Below are positions 30,801 to 40,494 of a DNA stretch of 64,000 bases, piece after piece. The position numbers and the translations under genes were made by a program. How positions within the stretch are numbered: the stretch's first letter is position 1; each line of letters begins with the position of its first letter. Source of the stretch: Branchiostoma floridae (taxonomy: Eukaryota > Chordata > Leptocardii > Amphioxiformes > Branchiostomatidae); the NCBI RefSeq assembly GCF_000003815.2, contig NC_049983.1:28440084-28504083 (forward strand), written 5' to 3'. The notes under the pieces were generated by a model that worked only from the letters and a program-made list of their open reading frames with translations, was not told where the DNA came from and did no database searches.

Positions 30801-33485
30801 CTCCATCCAAGGCTTTTGCGGCATCATACGTCACTCCGTTTTCCACCCACGGTGTGCCGGTGGAGTCCACAACCCATGACGGACCCCGTTCCAGCCACAC
30901 ACCTGGAGAAGTATAATGTATGTCTATGTCATCATTTCTCTGTCAATATTTCGTATTAAAAAGGTACCTTAACTAAATGTAAATATGTCTTATATTAAAT
31001 AAGGAGCGATCGATATCGTTGACACACATTACTCAGCACCACAACGGCACACATACACTTGTAGTATATTCAGTATATCCGGTCGGGCCACGAGACATAA
31101 AAAATTGATATGTCCTGTTTTAAACGAAAACGGAGTCTTGCAGGGGTCGCTTATGAAAACGTGGGACTTATGGAGGAGTCCCATGTTTTGAACGTCTTTA
31201 GAAATAGGACTTCTGTGCAAGAACTGAGTCCGCAAGGCGTCGCTGCTTGACGGTAGTCACATGTAAAGAAAGGGGGGCGTGGATTGCTGTGTGACCGTTT
31301 GAAGTATAACGGACGTCTTTAAGGTCGCACGTAAAAGACGTCACGTACCTTATGTCACAATCGACGTGAATTAAACACAGGAACATGTGACGAGTTTTGG
31401 TTTGTCGGACGTGACGTGTGACATCTGTAAAAGATGTCACGTACTTATGCCACACGGGACGTAGATTAAACCAGGATCTGTTGTACAAGGTGGGACGTGG
31501 ACAAGTCACGTCCTACTCAATCGTTAACTAAGTTATTGACAAAAGGACGTCACATATGCCGCACTTAAGTGTGACGTGTTTGTAATAGGTCGGACGTTAC
31601 GTATTTTACGTCACACGTGACATGAATTTAGGTCAAACGTCACGTATATTGCTCCCGTATTTTGGAACCAAATATATTGCTATAGAAACGGTACTATTTT
31701 GCGCAGACATTTTTAACCCTATCTCTCCACCCGGGTTAAAATCTAGTTTGCGAGGATTTGGAGTCTGCAACAAGGTCATTTAGGCGGTAGCTTATGTCAC
31801 GCGTTAAGGAACATGTGGCGTGTTTTGGTATGTCGGACGTGACGTGTAAAAGACGTCACGTACTTTGTGTAACATGTGGCGTAAATCAAACAAGGATCTG
31901 TTAAAAAACGTCACGCACATTCTACAAAGACACCAGTCATCATCCACTAGATCGTTAACTAAGTTATGATAAAGAGACGTCACGTATCTTGCAAGTAGCC
32001 TGTGACGAATTTGGAAAAGGTCGGACGTCACGTATTTTACGTCTCATGTGACGTGAATTTAGGTCAAACGTTACGTATATAGCTCCCGTATTTTTGAAAC
32101 AAATATATTGCCATATCCCGTATTTTTGAAACAAATATATTATGGCATCATTTCCGTGTCAAAATATCGTATCTAAAAACGTACCTTAAACTAGCGTAAA
32201 TACGTCTACGATATACGTAATTTTACGTTTACGATATCGTCTCGTACCAAAAAAAATCGATATACTCAGCAATATGTACGTTGCTAAGTTATCGTTATAA
32301 GACGTACCTTAAACTATCGTCACCAGGTATACGATATCGCAATTCAGACGATGTTTTTAAATGGTATCGTTCTGGCATGTACATTCTATGTCTGAATATC
32401 GTATCACAAAACGTGCGTTAAAGTAACGAAAAGACGTCTACCACATATGTATGTGATAGCGCCTTATAAGCGTCTATCGTGAGCGCCACATCGCAAGCTT
32501 AGACGATAGGCATGATAAGACGATACGTCTATCGTAGCGCGCGAGCTGGCCCACTTGGTTGCAGAGCGGTCACACCCCCGTCCGGACAATGGGAACGACC
32601 ATTTAAATAAAGACTTTCGTGCAAGAAAAGTATTATCACACCCCCGTCCGGCAATGGGAACGACCAAATACCTCAGCACAACGTATCAACTTTATCATCA
32701 TTAGCACAGTGACACGTGGTAAGATATGTCTGGTAGATTTTCTGACAGAATGAAGTCAAATCCAATCCAATATTACACCCACCCGCCTTCCCATCATGCA
32801 GTGTTTCCTAACCTCCACCCATCTGCCTTCCCATCATGCACTGTTTCCTAACCTCCACCCGCCTGCCTTCCCATCATGCAGTGTTTCCTTACCTCCACCC
32901 CCTGCCTTCCCATCATGCAGTGTTTCCCATCCTCCACCCACCCGCCTTCCCATCATGCAGTGTTTCCTAACCTCCACCCATCTGCCTTCCCATCATGCAG
33001 TGTTTCCTAACCTCCACCCGCCTGCCTTCCCATCATGCAGTGTTTTCTTACCTCCACCCCCTGCCTTCCCATCATGCAGTGTTTCCTAACCTCCACCCCT
33101 GCCTTCCCGTCATGCTGTGTTTCTTTACCTCCACCCACCTGCCTTCCCATCATACACTAGCGATTTCCTTACCACCGCCCACCTGCCTTCCCATCATGCA
33201 CTAGTGATTTCCTTACCTCCACCCGCGGCCTATTTTCAGTCGGCTTCCACAAAGCCTAGTTAAAACACGTATCGCCATTCGGATGGAGCATAATCGAAAA
33301 CACTATCATAATAATAGTTTCCCTGTTGGCTTGGCTGTTGAAAATTCTAAGCTACTTAAACAGTAATGCTGACTATGTAAGAAATTCTGAAATTATTGGG
33401 AAAAAATCTTACCTTGAGCCGTCCCGCCAGCAGCGAGAGCGAGCAGAACCAGCAGCCCCACGGGTACCGCCACTCGCGGGTCCAT
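23247..33485 (-). CDS. Gene 1: secretory-leader F5/8C-EGF(x4)-FN3-ZP transmembrane protein (13 coding exons)
   Basis: Exons in transcript order: 33485-33413, 30902-30465, 29060-28938, 28786-28664, 28294-28172, 28032-27910, 27620-27354, 26989-26808, 25930-25758, 25482-25380, 25142-25003, 24549-24441, 24117-23919, 23455-23247. The first is the signal-peptide exon; the fourteen segments sum to 2385 nt, 794 codons plus stop. Every junction has AG/GT and every phase fits. Domains by residue: signal peptide 1-24, F5/8C 25-170, cbEGF 171-334, FN3 335-423, ZP about 424-700 with a RRRR furin-type site, transmembrane helix about 731-753, basic stop-transfer and about 40-residue cytoplasmic tail. ZP modules polymerise extracellularly or at the cell surface; F5/8C and EGF parts usually bind glycans, lipids or proteins. 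Role here is unknown. It is probably driven by the promoter at 35733. No family member with this exact order comes to mind. (Counting the leader, there are fourteen coding segments.). Confidence 0.9.
23807..23843 (-). pseudogene. Duplicated end of a ZP exon (pseudo-exon)
   Basis: The minus-strand GGAACTTTCAAAGTGTCCGA...CAAG followed by gtagctat copies the 3' end of the exon at 23919-24117, donor included. It would read [12 protein letters not shown] against [11 protein letters not shown]. Its apparent acceptor (cacccag) corresponds to a coding CAG in the parent. With phases 0 and 1 it cannot splice in frame between its neighbours, so it is probably silent. Confidence 0.6.
23919..24117 (-). 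CDS. Gene 1 ZP exon 6 (end of ZP-C and furin site)
   Basis: Starts phase 0 as [10 protein letters not shown], the conserved ...vyihC.v.vC end of ZP-C, then SRCSQGC, then [10 protein letters not shown], a consensus furin cleavage site at the usual place after ZP-C. Ends in phase 1 before gtagct. Confidence 0.9.
24340..24435. repeat. 47-bp direct duplication in intron
   Basis: gacagctagccctgccacca followed by cccgaccaatg occurs twice in tandem in the intron beside ZP exon 5. Confidence 0.85.
24441..24549 (-). CDS. Gene 1 ZP exon 5
   Basis: Too short to stand out as an open frame. Acceptor cctgtag, donor gtaaaa. It completes Gly then [20 protein letters not shown] and ends [11 protein letters not shown] in phase 0. 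It bridges the DG-C of the preceding exon and the VYIHC of the next, as ZP-C requires; frame is lost without it. Confidence 0.85.
24550..25002. other. Gene 1 intron with repeats
   Basis: Contains three related runs of catgcaacagcctggctgatgcg and acctataacgtta around 24600, 24660 and 24795, and a gatgatgat microsatellite (24776-24792). No exon. Confidence 0.6.
25003..25142 (-). CDS. Gene 1 ZP exon 4
   Basis: Phase 0 to 2. Product [20 protein letters not shown], then [18 protein letters not shown] and SIIQDG, the canonical C.atPs.dp....y.li.dG stretch of ZP-C. Donor gtacgt. Confidence 0.9.
25380..25482 (-). CDS. Gene 1 ZP exon 3
   Basis: Phase 2 to 0. [20 protein letters not shown], ending DDYPVQ. 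This is the ZP-N/ZP-C linker and first strands of ZP-C (fxxxmxxf pattern). Acceptor gttttag, donor gtctgc. Confidence 0.85.
25632..25757 (-). repeat. Intronic copies of the ZP exon 2 end and its splice donor
   Basis: The exon end (tactgacggaggaactcacc, gaggagacggga and neighbours on the plus strand) is repeated two more times just outside the real donor. It offers extra donors gtgagttcc (at about 25653) and gtaggtttcc (at about 25715) besides the assigned gtaagttcc at 25757. Only the assigned one keeps the next exon in frame by simple joining as judged here. Confidence 0.65.
25758..25930 (-). CDS. Gene 1 ZP exon 2 (end of ZP-N)
   Basis: Phase 0 to 2. [18 protein letters not shown] ... [11 protein letters not shown] ... 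ILYNIPSPR. Holds the fourth ZP-N cysteine (FRCEF). Confidence 0.9.
25931..26567. other. Gene 1 intron with SINE fragment
   Basis: Intron sequence. 26390-26530 is the 3' half of the tRNA-derived SINE seen at 20030-20331 (minus orientation: ggtctcgtgtctgaggagag, then caccacacttat and aaaagagtaggggtc). Otherwise unremarkable. Confidence 0.6.
26568..26800. repeat. 50-bp minisatellite, about 4.5 copies
   Basis: Unit ccgtctattctccattgtcc, agaagcctactcacatctac, tgacagtaga. It directly abuts the donor of ZP exon 1, whose actcacatc resembles the repeat. Confidence 0.9.
26808..26989 (-). CDS. Gene 1 ZP exon 1 (start of ZP-N)
   Basis: Phase 1 to 0. [20 protein letters not shown], then [12 protein letters not shown] and LQDCGTIQD. 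The V.C....M.V..P, DxxC and CGT signatures with three of the four ZP-N cysteines. Donor gtgagtagg. Confidence 0.92.
26990..27353. other. Gene 1 intron, nothing recognised
   Basis: AT-rich intron between FN3 and ZP exons; no repeat or exon seen. Confidence 0.6.
27354..27620 (-). CDS. Gene 1 FN3 domain exon
   Basis: A single phase 1-1 exon of 89 codons: [20 protein letters not shown], then [30 protein letters not shown]. The W in TLSWTA, YRLRY and the L....Y.....A pattern are fibronectin type III hallmarks. Donor gttggt. Confidence 0.92.
27783..27842. repeat. (TA)n microsatellite
   Basis: About 30 TA units in the intron between FN3 and EGF exons. Confidence 0.98.
27910..28032 (-). CDS. Gene 1 cbEGF 4 exon
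   Basis: 123 nt, phase 1-1. [20 protein letters not shown], then [20 protein letters not shown]: six cysteines, the DIDEC calcium-binding start and the hydroxylation-type consensus region. Confidence 0.95.
28172..28294 (-). CDS. Gene 1 cbEGF 3 exon
   Basis: 123 nt, phase 1-1. [20 protein letters not shown], then [20 protein letters not shown]. Complete six-cysteine cbEGF. Confidence 0.95.
28513..28527 (-). pseudogene. Remnant of a fifth cbEGF exon
   Basis: The acceptor tatccacag and the first codons (DVDEC) of an EGF exon survive, then the sequence diverges. The flanking intron (tttgctactatgtgagtaaa and gttttgatac) matches the units at 28797 and 29071, so a third tandem EGF unit has lost its exon. 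Confidence 0.75.
28664..28786 (-). CDS. Gene 1 cbEGF 2 exon
   Basis: 123 nt, phase 1-1. [20 protein letters not shown], then [20 protein letters not shown]. Amino-acid sequence the same as cbEGF 1; the surrounding 274-bp unit is duplicated. Confidence 0.95.
28938..29060 (-). CDS. Gene 1 cbEGF 1 exon
   Basis: 123 nt, phase 1-1, acceptor tatccaaag. Same product as cbEGF 2. Confidence 0.95.
29061..29806. other. Gene 1 intron with CRE-like motifs
   Basis: Intron. From about 29470 onward the sequence is dense in tgacgtcat and gacgtcacgta motifs leading into the foldback element at 29807. Confidence 0.6.
29807..30321. mobile_element. Large palindromic foldback element (about 515 bp)
   Basis: Arms of about 250 bases are imperfect reverse complements around a centre near 30064: gtcacgtactttgtttcaca (29814) pairs with the run before 30321, and cgtatatagctcccgta pairs with atgggagttatatacg. 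The arms are packed with gacgtcac/gtgacgtc. No coding capacity. Probably a non-autonomous foldback DNA transposon. Single-arm relatives lie at 31318-31690 and 31830-32120. Confidence 0.8.
30465..30902 (-). CDS. Gene 1 F5/8C (discoidin-like) domain exon
   Basis: One 438-nt phase 1-1 exon (acceptor tctccag, donor gtaaag). Product has [45 protein letters not shown] and LTELDFYG, the classic beta-sandwich pattern (ALDGDxxTxW, W..vDLg....i..v, ryvRi......l.Ei...G). No cysteine at either end, so it is the disulfide-free variety. Such domains bind carbohydrates or phospholipids; the ligand here cannot be told. Confidence 0.92.
30920..31317. other. Gene 1 intron, repeat-derived
   Basis: 30920-31030 is related to 32140-32270 (cgtattaaaaaggtacctta, gatcgatatcg). 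Otherwise no gene. Confidence 0.5.
31318..31690. mobile_element. Foldback family, single arm copy
   Basis: Collinear with the left arm of 29807-30321: tcacgtcctactcaatcgtt aactaagttattga, then gaatttaggtcaaacgtcac and gctcccgta. No right arm. Confidence 0.7.
31830..32120. mobile_element. Foldback family, second single arm copy
   Basis: Same order of motifs as the copy at 31318, ending agctcccgtatttttgaaac followed by a short duplication of that end. Confidence 0.7.
32140..32540. mobile_element. AT-rich element with acgatatcgt palindromes
   Basis: Repeated self-complementary acgatatcgt and gtctatcgt motifs and acgtaccttaaacta runs in both orientations. Related to 30920-31030. Probably another foldback-type repeat; boundaries uncertain. 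Confidence 0.45.
32777..33225. repeat. 40-bp VNTR, about 11 copies
   Basis: Unit ccttcccatcatgcagtgtt tcctaacctccacccatctg. The same repeat lies at the matching place next to the signal-peptide exon of gene 2 with only two copies (53490-53580). Confidence 0.95.
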
Positions 33486-33486
33486 T
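33413..33486 (-). CDS. Gene 1 signal-peptide exon
   Basis: Acceptor ttattgcag then A-ATG, so the start codon is the second base of the exon (33485). Product [20 protein letters not shown], then GTAQ, ending in phase 1 before gtaag. A hydrophobic core and small residues fit a cleaved signal peptide. Nearly identical to 53853-53928 of gene 2. Confidence 0.92.
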
Positions 33487-33599
33487 CTGCAATAACAGTC
33501 ATCAGAAAGTTAGATTATAACCTGACACATGTGACACCATTCCATTCTTTCTACACGTACACACCAAAGCGTTCTGCAGTGTGAGCAACAAGCGGTTAG

Positions 33600-34380
33600 A
33601 AAGATGTTCAACCTCTTTGAAAAAAAATCTTATGTTCGCTGAGCGGCCGGTCAAATGTTTGGTCCTTAGCAGTCAAAGTAGTGGAAAGGGGTTTAAGACA
33701 TTGCAATAGACACAGCATGAAAATACAACTGCATTTGCGTATAACGTTTTTCAAAGTCTACAGAACAAGAAAATTAACAAAGAAATGCGAGTGAAACGAG
33801 CTCAAAAGTTTGACAAGTTTGACAAGTTTTATTACAGATGCACGGCATAGCAGCAGAAGCTGAATTGCGCCGACATTTACATATATATACATTAAAACCA
33901 GCCCTGATAAAATCTTTTCGTTATCTTACAGACTTAAAAGCAAATACATTTGCAAGCATTTCAGAATCGCAGCATAATATTGAATGGTATTCGTCCTTCC
34001 GAGAGAATTATAAAAAATAACGAAACATAGGGTTGCCGTACAACAATATAAACTCGGCACAAAAAGTTTGGAATATCAACTTTGGTTGATCATACTTCCG
34101 CTGCCTCTGCATCAACTTCAATATATTATACATCAATAGAAAGCGTGTGTGATTTTCTTTCCAACTGTATCAAACGCATTTTCATTGTTAGCTCATGGAA
34201 CACGCACTAGGACTGGCAGGCGTTGTCTGTCAGTATACTGTACTGTACCATGCCAAGAACGCAACATATCAAAACTGGAAGCCCGTCTACAGTACAATAG
34301 ATCACGGCTAGGGGGCCATAATCTAACTATTTTTCTTTTATTTATTAACCGTCTTGTTACGTCCTATATGAGTCGGCGCT
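33600..34380. other. Gene 1 intron 1, no gene
   Basis: 33640-33800 matches 1900-2060 and 55220-55330. About 33805-34240 is an insertion absent from A and C (tttgacaagttttattacagatgcacgg onward), probably a transposon 3' end. Its 60-codon open frame has no recognised domain. Confidence 0.5.
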
Positions 34381-34835
34381 CAGCAATCCGCGACGCGCCC
34401 CTCACAGGTGTCCGTCGGCCGTGTAGACCACTGTCTCGGCACGTCTTCTATTGGTTGGCGGGAAAACAAGCCGCGACGCGCCCCGCACAGCCGAGTGTCG
34501 GCCGTGAAGACCGCCGTCTCGGCACGTCCTCTATGGGTTTGCGGGACAACAAGCCGCGATGTGCCCCGCCGTGAAGGCCATCGCGTCACGCCTTCTGTGT
34601 GTACGGGACGACTGCGATGTGGCCAGAGTGGGGGAGCCGTGGAAGTCGTCGAAGCGTCAGGACGACAAACTGCGACGGCAGCAGGAAAGTCCAGCGCAAG
34701 CCTAAAAAAGTCTCCGAGGGCTGTCGCTAGGAAAGCTCCTGTGATGTGCACTGTAGAGTCAATTATCGTCAGCCGTGGAGACAGTAGAAATTTGTCTTCT
34801 ACCAGTCGGTACGTGAGTACGTCGCTAGTCGCATA

Positions 34836-35159
34836 AAGCTAAGGGCACAACCCGCCGTACGTGCAAATACGTCCTGTCTGAGTGGGCAATCTTTTGGTAT
34901 CCGCAAGTGGTAAGTGCCGCCTCCGTACGAACTCGTAGGGAATCCGACGGATTTTGGAGCACGCAGACACGCCGTAGAACTTGTGCAGGCAAAACTTTGT
35001 CAGCTGCCATCGGGCTGTGGATTCGCCCCCTACACATGCCAGTACGGGCGACGCGCCTGCCCTGGACAGCCTGAACGTTTTCAGAAATCCGTGGCGGACG
35101 TGGCTTCCCCAAAAAACGTACGGACAAATTGCACGTACGGCGGGTTGTGCCCTTAGCTT
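34836..35159. mobile_element. MITE with perfect 31-bp inverted repeats
   Basis: The left end aagctaagggcacaacccgc (31 bases to 34866) is exactly complementary to 35129-35159. Total 324 bp, no coding capacity. Blocks A (3950) and C (56630) have only a related agctaagggcacca end at similar places. It lies in gene 1 intron 1. Confidence 0.85.
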
Positions 35160-35531
35160 AACGTCTGCTTCGATTGTCAAAATTTAACTCGCATTTACGA
35201 GAAAAACGCGGCGTCTCTACATGTATGTTGCGCCATGTTAAGCTACGCAGTCCAGACAGTCAACATGCATTGGGCACACATAAATCTGAGATAGAATTCG
35301 GTTTAAACATTGTATATTTACTGGATCATGGATGTAAAACCAAATGAAAAATAAAATCCTGATAGAAAAGAGGGTGGTGTAAAATCTTAGTGCGGGAAGC
35401 TAAACCACGAAAGAAGCAAAAGTAGTAGGTATAAGCAAAATATATTTCAAATATAAGACCAGAATGAAAATAACCACGGAAACTGTGCTGAAAGAAAACA
35501 TACGACGTCGCGGCACACTGTCCTTACTCAC

Positions 35532-35708
35532 AGTTGTCAGTTGCTTGGCTTTCCTGACGAGGGTCGGGTACAGACAGTGCTGGTGACGGTGCGACGGGCG
35601 CTGCTCTGACGAGTGTCGGTCCTCCCGACTGAGTCGTGCGCAGCTCTGGCGGCGGTTGACGAGACTTCGGTGCAGGGACGTCTCTGAGCTGGGTTCCCTC
35701 CGCGGTCT
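35532..35708 (-). other. Gene 1 noncoding exon 1 (5' UTR)
   Basis: Runs from the inferred start about 28 bp below the TATA box to the donor gtgagtaagg (35522-35531). It contains no ATG, so translation starts in the next exon (33485). Highly similar to the exons at 4420 and 57303. Confidence 0.7.
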
Positions 35709-35732
35709 ATCGTAAACCGTAGATCTGCGCGC

Positions 35733-35740
35733 CTTTTATA
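35733..35740 (-). promoter_or_regulatory. TATA box of gene 1 promoter
   Basis: Minus-strand ctataaaaggcgcgc, preceded by ggaggagtcaggcagtctgg and other G-rich motifs. The right distance and direction for exon 1. Confidence 0.7.
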
Positions 35741-35889
35741 GCCAGACTGCCTGACTCCTCCCCTTCCTGTCTCCTCCCCCTCATGTCTCCTTCCCCGCAA
35801 AACGATACAGAAAGGGTAGCAAAAGATTTCCTCCTTCATCTTAACGGTGATCTGTGTTAAAACGTTTATCTCAGGGCCATCTTATCTTA

Positions 35890-38148
35890 ACTGGTAACCA
35901 ATCATGTGAGAACAGAAACCTGGATTTCTGCAGTTGAAACATTCAAGATCATGCTGGTATTAGTCTCACAAACCAACAGCACTTAAGAGACGCGATGTTT
36001 CTTTAAACAAATGTGATTGGGAGAAAACTGACTCGACATTACTTGATTTAAGATTGTAGAACCGAAACAAATTAGTATAGTACAGTATATATTATTATAA
36101 TAGTATAGTATAGTACATGTATCAATATAGTATAGACTCCAATATCAGCAACGCTGCCTGAGAGTCTGTGTAATGAACTTGTCACATTTCCTTATAAATG
36201 AATTATTAAATAAATAGTATAGTACAGTTTAGAATAGTATAGGTAAGTTTTTCCAACACAATAGTTGACGTGTCGAATTTTACAACATCTTACAAACCAC
36301 CAATTGCCGGTTGACATCTAGCTATATTTTCTATCTTAACAGCAACACATGGAAATCTTATTATTATTTCGTCCGAAATGACCAACCCATACATACAAAA
36401 AGCCGTGTAATTCATATCAAGTTTAAACAGAGATTTGTTTCCTCTATCAACGAGTCGAATATTCCATCTGATGACAAATGATGATGATGATGATTCCATC
36501 TGAGATGTTTCCCCAATACACTTTAATGAAGAGCCATGTCATCTCTTACCGGCTGGCCTGGTGACAGAATCTCACAATCGTGGGATTGGTTGCAATTATG
36601 TGATCTGCTGTTCTCACGTTCCAACGGTTAAGGACGTAGGCAGCGAGAAGGCAAAGTTGGGCCTTGTGTTTAGCCCAGTGGATATTTTAAGTAATCCGAA
36701 CACAAAGACTGTCACCTAATTATCCATTACACTAACTAATCTGAGCATAACCTAAGGTCCCGTTTCCGAAACAGGCCTGGCCGGGATGATCGCGGAAACG
36801 AAAAAAGTGTTTACCCAATACAATACAGGGATTATACTCTTATTGTTGTTTTTCTTATCGTATTTTCCGTTTTCGGGCCGGGCCTCTGGTTGGGAATTGG
36901 ATGAATACAGAAGCTAATCTAAGCATGGAGGGGTCAGCTTGATTAAGTTTATCCCTGGCATGACAAAATTTGAAGTTACTCCCTGAGGAAAAACAATCTG
37001 CTCTGAAACACATATGTACCAAAACATCAGAGGTGTTTATTTTAATGAGAGTACCAAACACAAAATCAATAAGGAACTATTCACTTAAAACTTAAAACTA
37101 AAACCGAACTAGAATCTCGAACAATGAACTTTTCAACTTAAAATCCACCCTCAACCCTAGGAGCGTGTGTAATGGAGGCTTAAAACGAAAGCCGAACTAA
37201 AATCTGGACAAATTTACTTTTCAACTTTAAATCCACCCTATCTCTTAACCAAGCCTTCTAGCCATCCCCCAGGGTTCCAGATGGGGAGTCCTCGGCAGGG
37301 TGAGCTTCTATCCCCGCCGGCCAGCTAAGCTCATCCCGGTGATTTCGCCTGACTGAATCCAATCAAGACGGCCTTCGGGGTGGAGGCGGGGCTGAGGCAG
37401 AATTTCCTCGGGGTATGTTACAGTTCGTGCCGAAGAGCTGGCGTGTGTGGGCCCTGGTAATAATCTGGTTATCTGCCATTCATCTTGTAACGTCGGGAAG
37501 AAAATCCATTTCCTTTCTGCTAATCTTCGAGGGTGGTCAAAGATTGGTCTGTTGTTATCATGGCTTGACTTGGTACATTAAGTATGGAAAGATTTATTTA
37601 GAAATCAGTTAGTACTTCTGTCTAGATAGTGTCGACTTTTCATGATTCTCACAACATCCTTGCTATATTTCTTTGTTTAAACTTTATTCATGACAACCTC
37701 AAATCGCCCTGCGCTTCTCAGTGAGGTCATAAGGGAAGAGGTATGGGTACGGGTCAGACAATCTATATAAAGAGATACATCCGTTACATCAATTTAAGTA
37801 CTGACAAGTCTATGAACATTTTACACACGCATGGTACATGATATAGATATTCTTCGCTTGTTCTAATTATCGTCTTTTAATCCGCATTGGAACGATCAGT
37901 GACGATAATCCACGTTCATACAGATCCATTCACATTCAGTTTCAAGCCGTAGCTGTTTAAGTTATACTGCATTATCATATTGCACTTAGTATCATATATT
38001 ATCTTCACTAACTTTAATAGCAACATCTAGAAATAACGTTACTGCAAGTCTAGAATAAGCTTTTCTAATGTGATATAAGATGCCAAAAGAATTACAGCTA
38101 ATGCAAGTGAAATTCATGTTCTGAGGTAAGAAAGTCTTCGTTAGTTAA
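35890..38148. other. Block B spacer, no gene
   Basis: Near copy of 4780-7033. Same simple repeats; nothing coding recognised. Confidence 0.6.
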
Positions 38149-38268
38149 TCCTACGGCCGGTGGCCTAAGATAGTATCATACGCTGGCCAAGAAGTTTGGC
38201 CTGACATTAGGTTGGTGGATTTAACTCTTGGCCAGCTTCATACGATACCATCTTATGCCACCGTAGGA
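38149..38268. mobile_element. Short foldback MITE (block B copy)
   Basis: Copy of 7034-7151 with the same inverted ends. Confidence 0.75.
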
Positions 38269-40494
38269 TCTACTAGGAGATTATTTGCTAGCAACTTGTG
38301 AAAAGCCAGTTTTTCCTTGAATAATGATTATCTATAAGATATGCTGAGCGTTCCAAAATCTCAAAAAGTATGTTCATTTTCTGACGTTTGATACCCTAAA
38401 AAACTGATCGATGTTTTGTTACCTTATAGCATGTCGCCCGTATCAAATTTTCTGTTGCAAATCACTCTTTGATTGTGCACTATTTTCATAGCCTCTGTGT
38501 ATTTGCAACCTTATTTTTCCATGATGGAATTGCCTGCTTTTTCTTCCTTTTTTATAAAGATATAAATAAACCTTCTCTATTGCCAAATTCTTGATCATAT
38601 CATGCTCCTGACGCCCTTAAGAAAAATAAAATCTGTCTAACCAAGCTTGCCCAGGATTTCTTGTCAACTTTATCAGGTTTATACAGCAACTTTTAACATT
38701 TCCCTGTGTACCTATTTCAATAAATTTCAACACTTTCAACCAAAAGAAGTCTAACAATTTTTATTTGTCCAAAATGTTTCATCACCATCTCATGTTGTCA
38801 AGCTATTTTCGGACTTTTAGTGTGCGTCTATTCAACCCTCTTGAACTGCTACATTGCTGTGACCCGTCTGACCCCAAGATAGTATTGCACATTTGTTACG
38901 CACTATATCTTTTTGCATGTAAGTGTAAAATCACCGCAAAAGTCACGTTTATAAGGATTAATTTCCACAAGGACTTTGAAACTAGATTTATAAGGTGGGT
39001 GCGTAATATGAGTGTCCATTTCTGTGCCATAACGCCTGAGAGAAACACTTTCAATAATGGTTAACGTAGGATCACAAGGTTGGAAAACTTTTACGAAAGA
39101 ATCCACTCGGGTAGTGGGTGCTTTGCCTGTTTCTAGTTTCCTTGAAATGGGTATGTAATATTTTCTTCTCTGTTATCTCTGCATCTAAACTCTGCATCTA
39201 TCAATACAATTCACTGAGGTAAATAACGTGTTCTTAAAATGGTCATTTATACTCAATTTGGTGTTTCCCCCAACGGCATTGTCTTTCTCGCTCTCATTGC
39301 ATAGAACCTCAAAACGACGTGTCAAATCTTGCACACCCTTGTTACAGACACCTTTCTTCTTAAATCAGATTCTAGAATTCCTTTAGGATCCCTAGGTGCC
39401 ACAAATTTTTTACACAAGTGGCAGTTAGACAGGGCTCCAACCGATCTCACAGTTTGGAGGCGGTAAAATGTCTGCTGCGATCTATTCATGCGTGAAAAGG
39501 TCACGGAGTTAACCGACCTGTCGGCAGCTGTTTGCGAAGCGATGATGTTCGATCACCTGGAAACTTGCTCGTTAACAGATTTGTTTTCTAACCAGCGAAA
39601 TATCAGCAGGGAACATTTTATACATAGAAGTTCGCCTTTGGAAGGAAATTGGATCCCGTTTTTAAACAATGTTCTTCAATATCAGACAATAAGGTAGATA
39701 TATAAGAACAGTAGTAAATGGTTAGGCCAGATCAGCTAAATGTTGTTTATCATTTGACATCTCATGAACATTCGAACACAGGCCGTTTAAAGCTCATCCA
39801 CAGAATATACCACACACATCCGTATTGAAAAGACGTGCTCCGGGCAAGACTAGTAAGCAGTCCACACACAGAGGTTTCAAAATGGTCGTGTCTAGAAGAA
39901 AATCTCCAGCCAGGTTAGGGCTGTTTAATGTACCAAGTGAAGGTTTGATGTAAGATTTCCCCTTCAGGGAACTGGAGAATAGAACAGCTACATCACACAT
40001 AAACCAAGGGACAAACGCGCAAACTTTAACCCATTAGATATGCTATACATCAGTGAACATCTGTTGTAGTACTGCTGAATTAAAAAAAGACATTCCAGCC
40101 TCCACATTTATAGAACCAATTGTAAAGAACTACAACACGCACCATTGTTGTTCTCTGCTCTCTTGAAGCAAGCTTTCTGTCCAAGTCACCAGGGGTATTT
40201 TTAAGTCGGACATGACCTCCACACGTCACCCATAATCCATGCATCGCTTGTCGTCCAGAGCACATGGTAAATCTCTAACTGGCGAAGGAAATAACCTATC
40301 CATAGTCAACACTTCACAAGTTGCCAAAAACATTGATCAGTTAGAAGGAACATGGCGGCAAACAATCTTGTACAGAACCTTGAAAAACCGGTTGTACACA
40401 AGGTCGCTTATCGTGCAGGTACATTAACGACATCTAGCGGTCCCACTGTACCACTACATGTGCCACCAAATGACTCATTGACAACTTGTGCGGA
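38269..40494. other. Block B spacer, no gene
   Basis: Collinear with 7152-8330 and then directly with 15350-16424; the 7-kb segment of block A is absent here. The junction repeat is at 39240-39450. Confidence 0.6.

Noticed and set aside
33838-34020. 60-codon plus-strand ORF in gene 1 intron 1
   Set aside because: It lies in an insertion found only in block B, probably a transposon tail, with no recognised motif.
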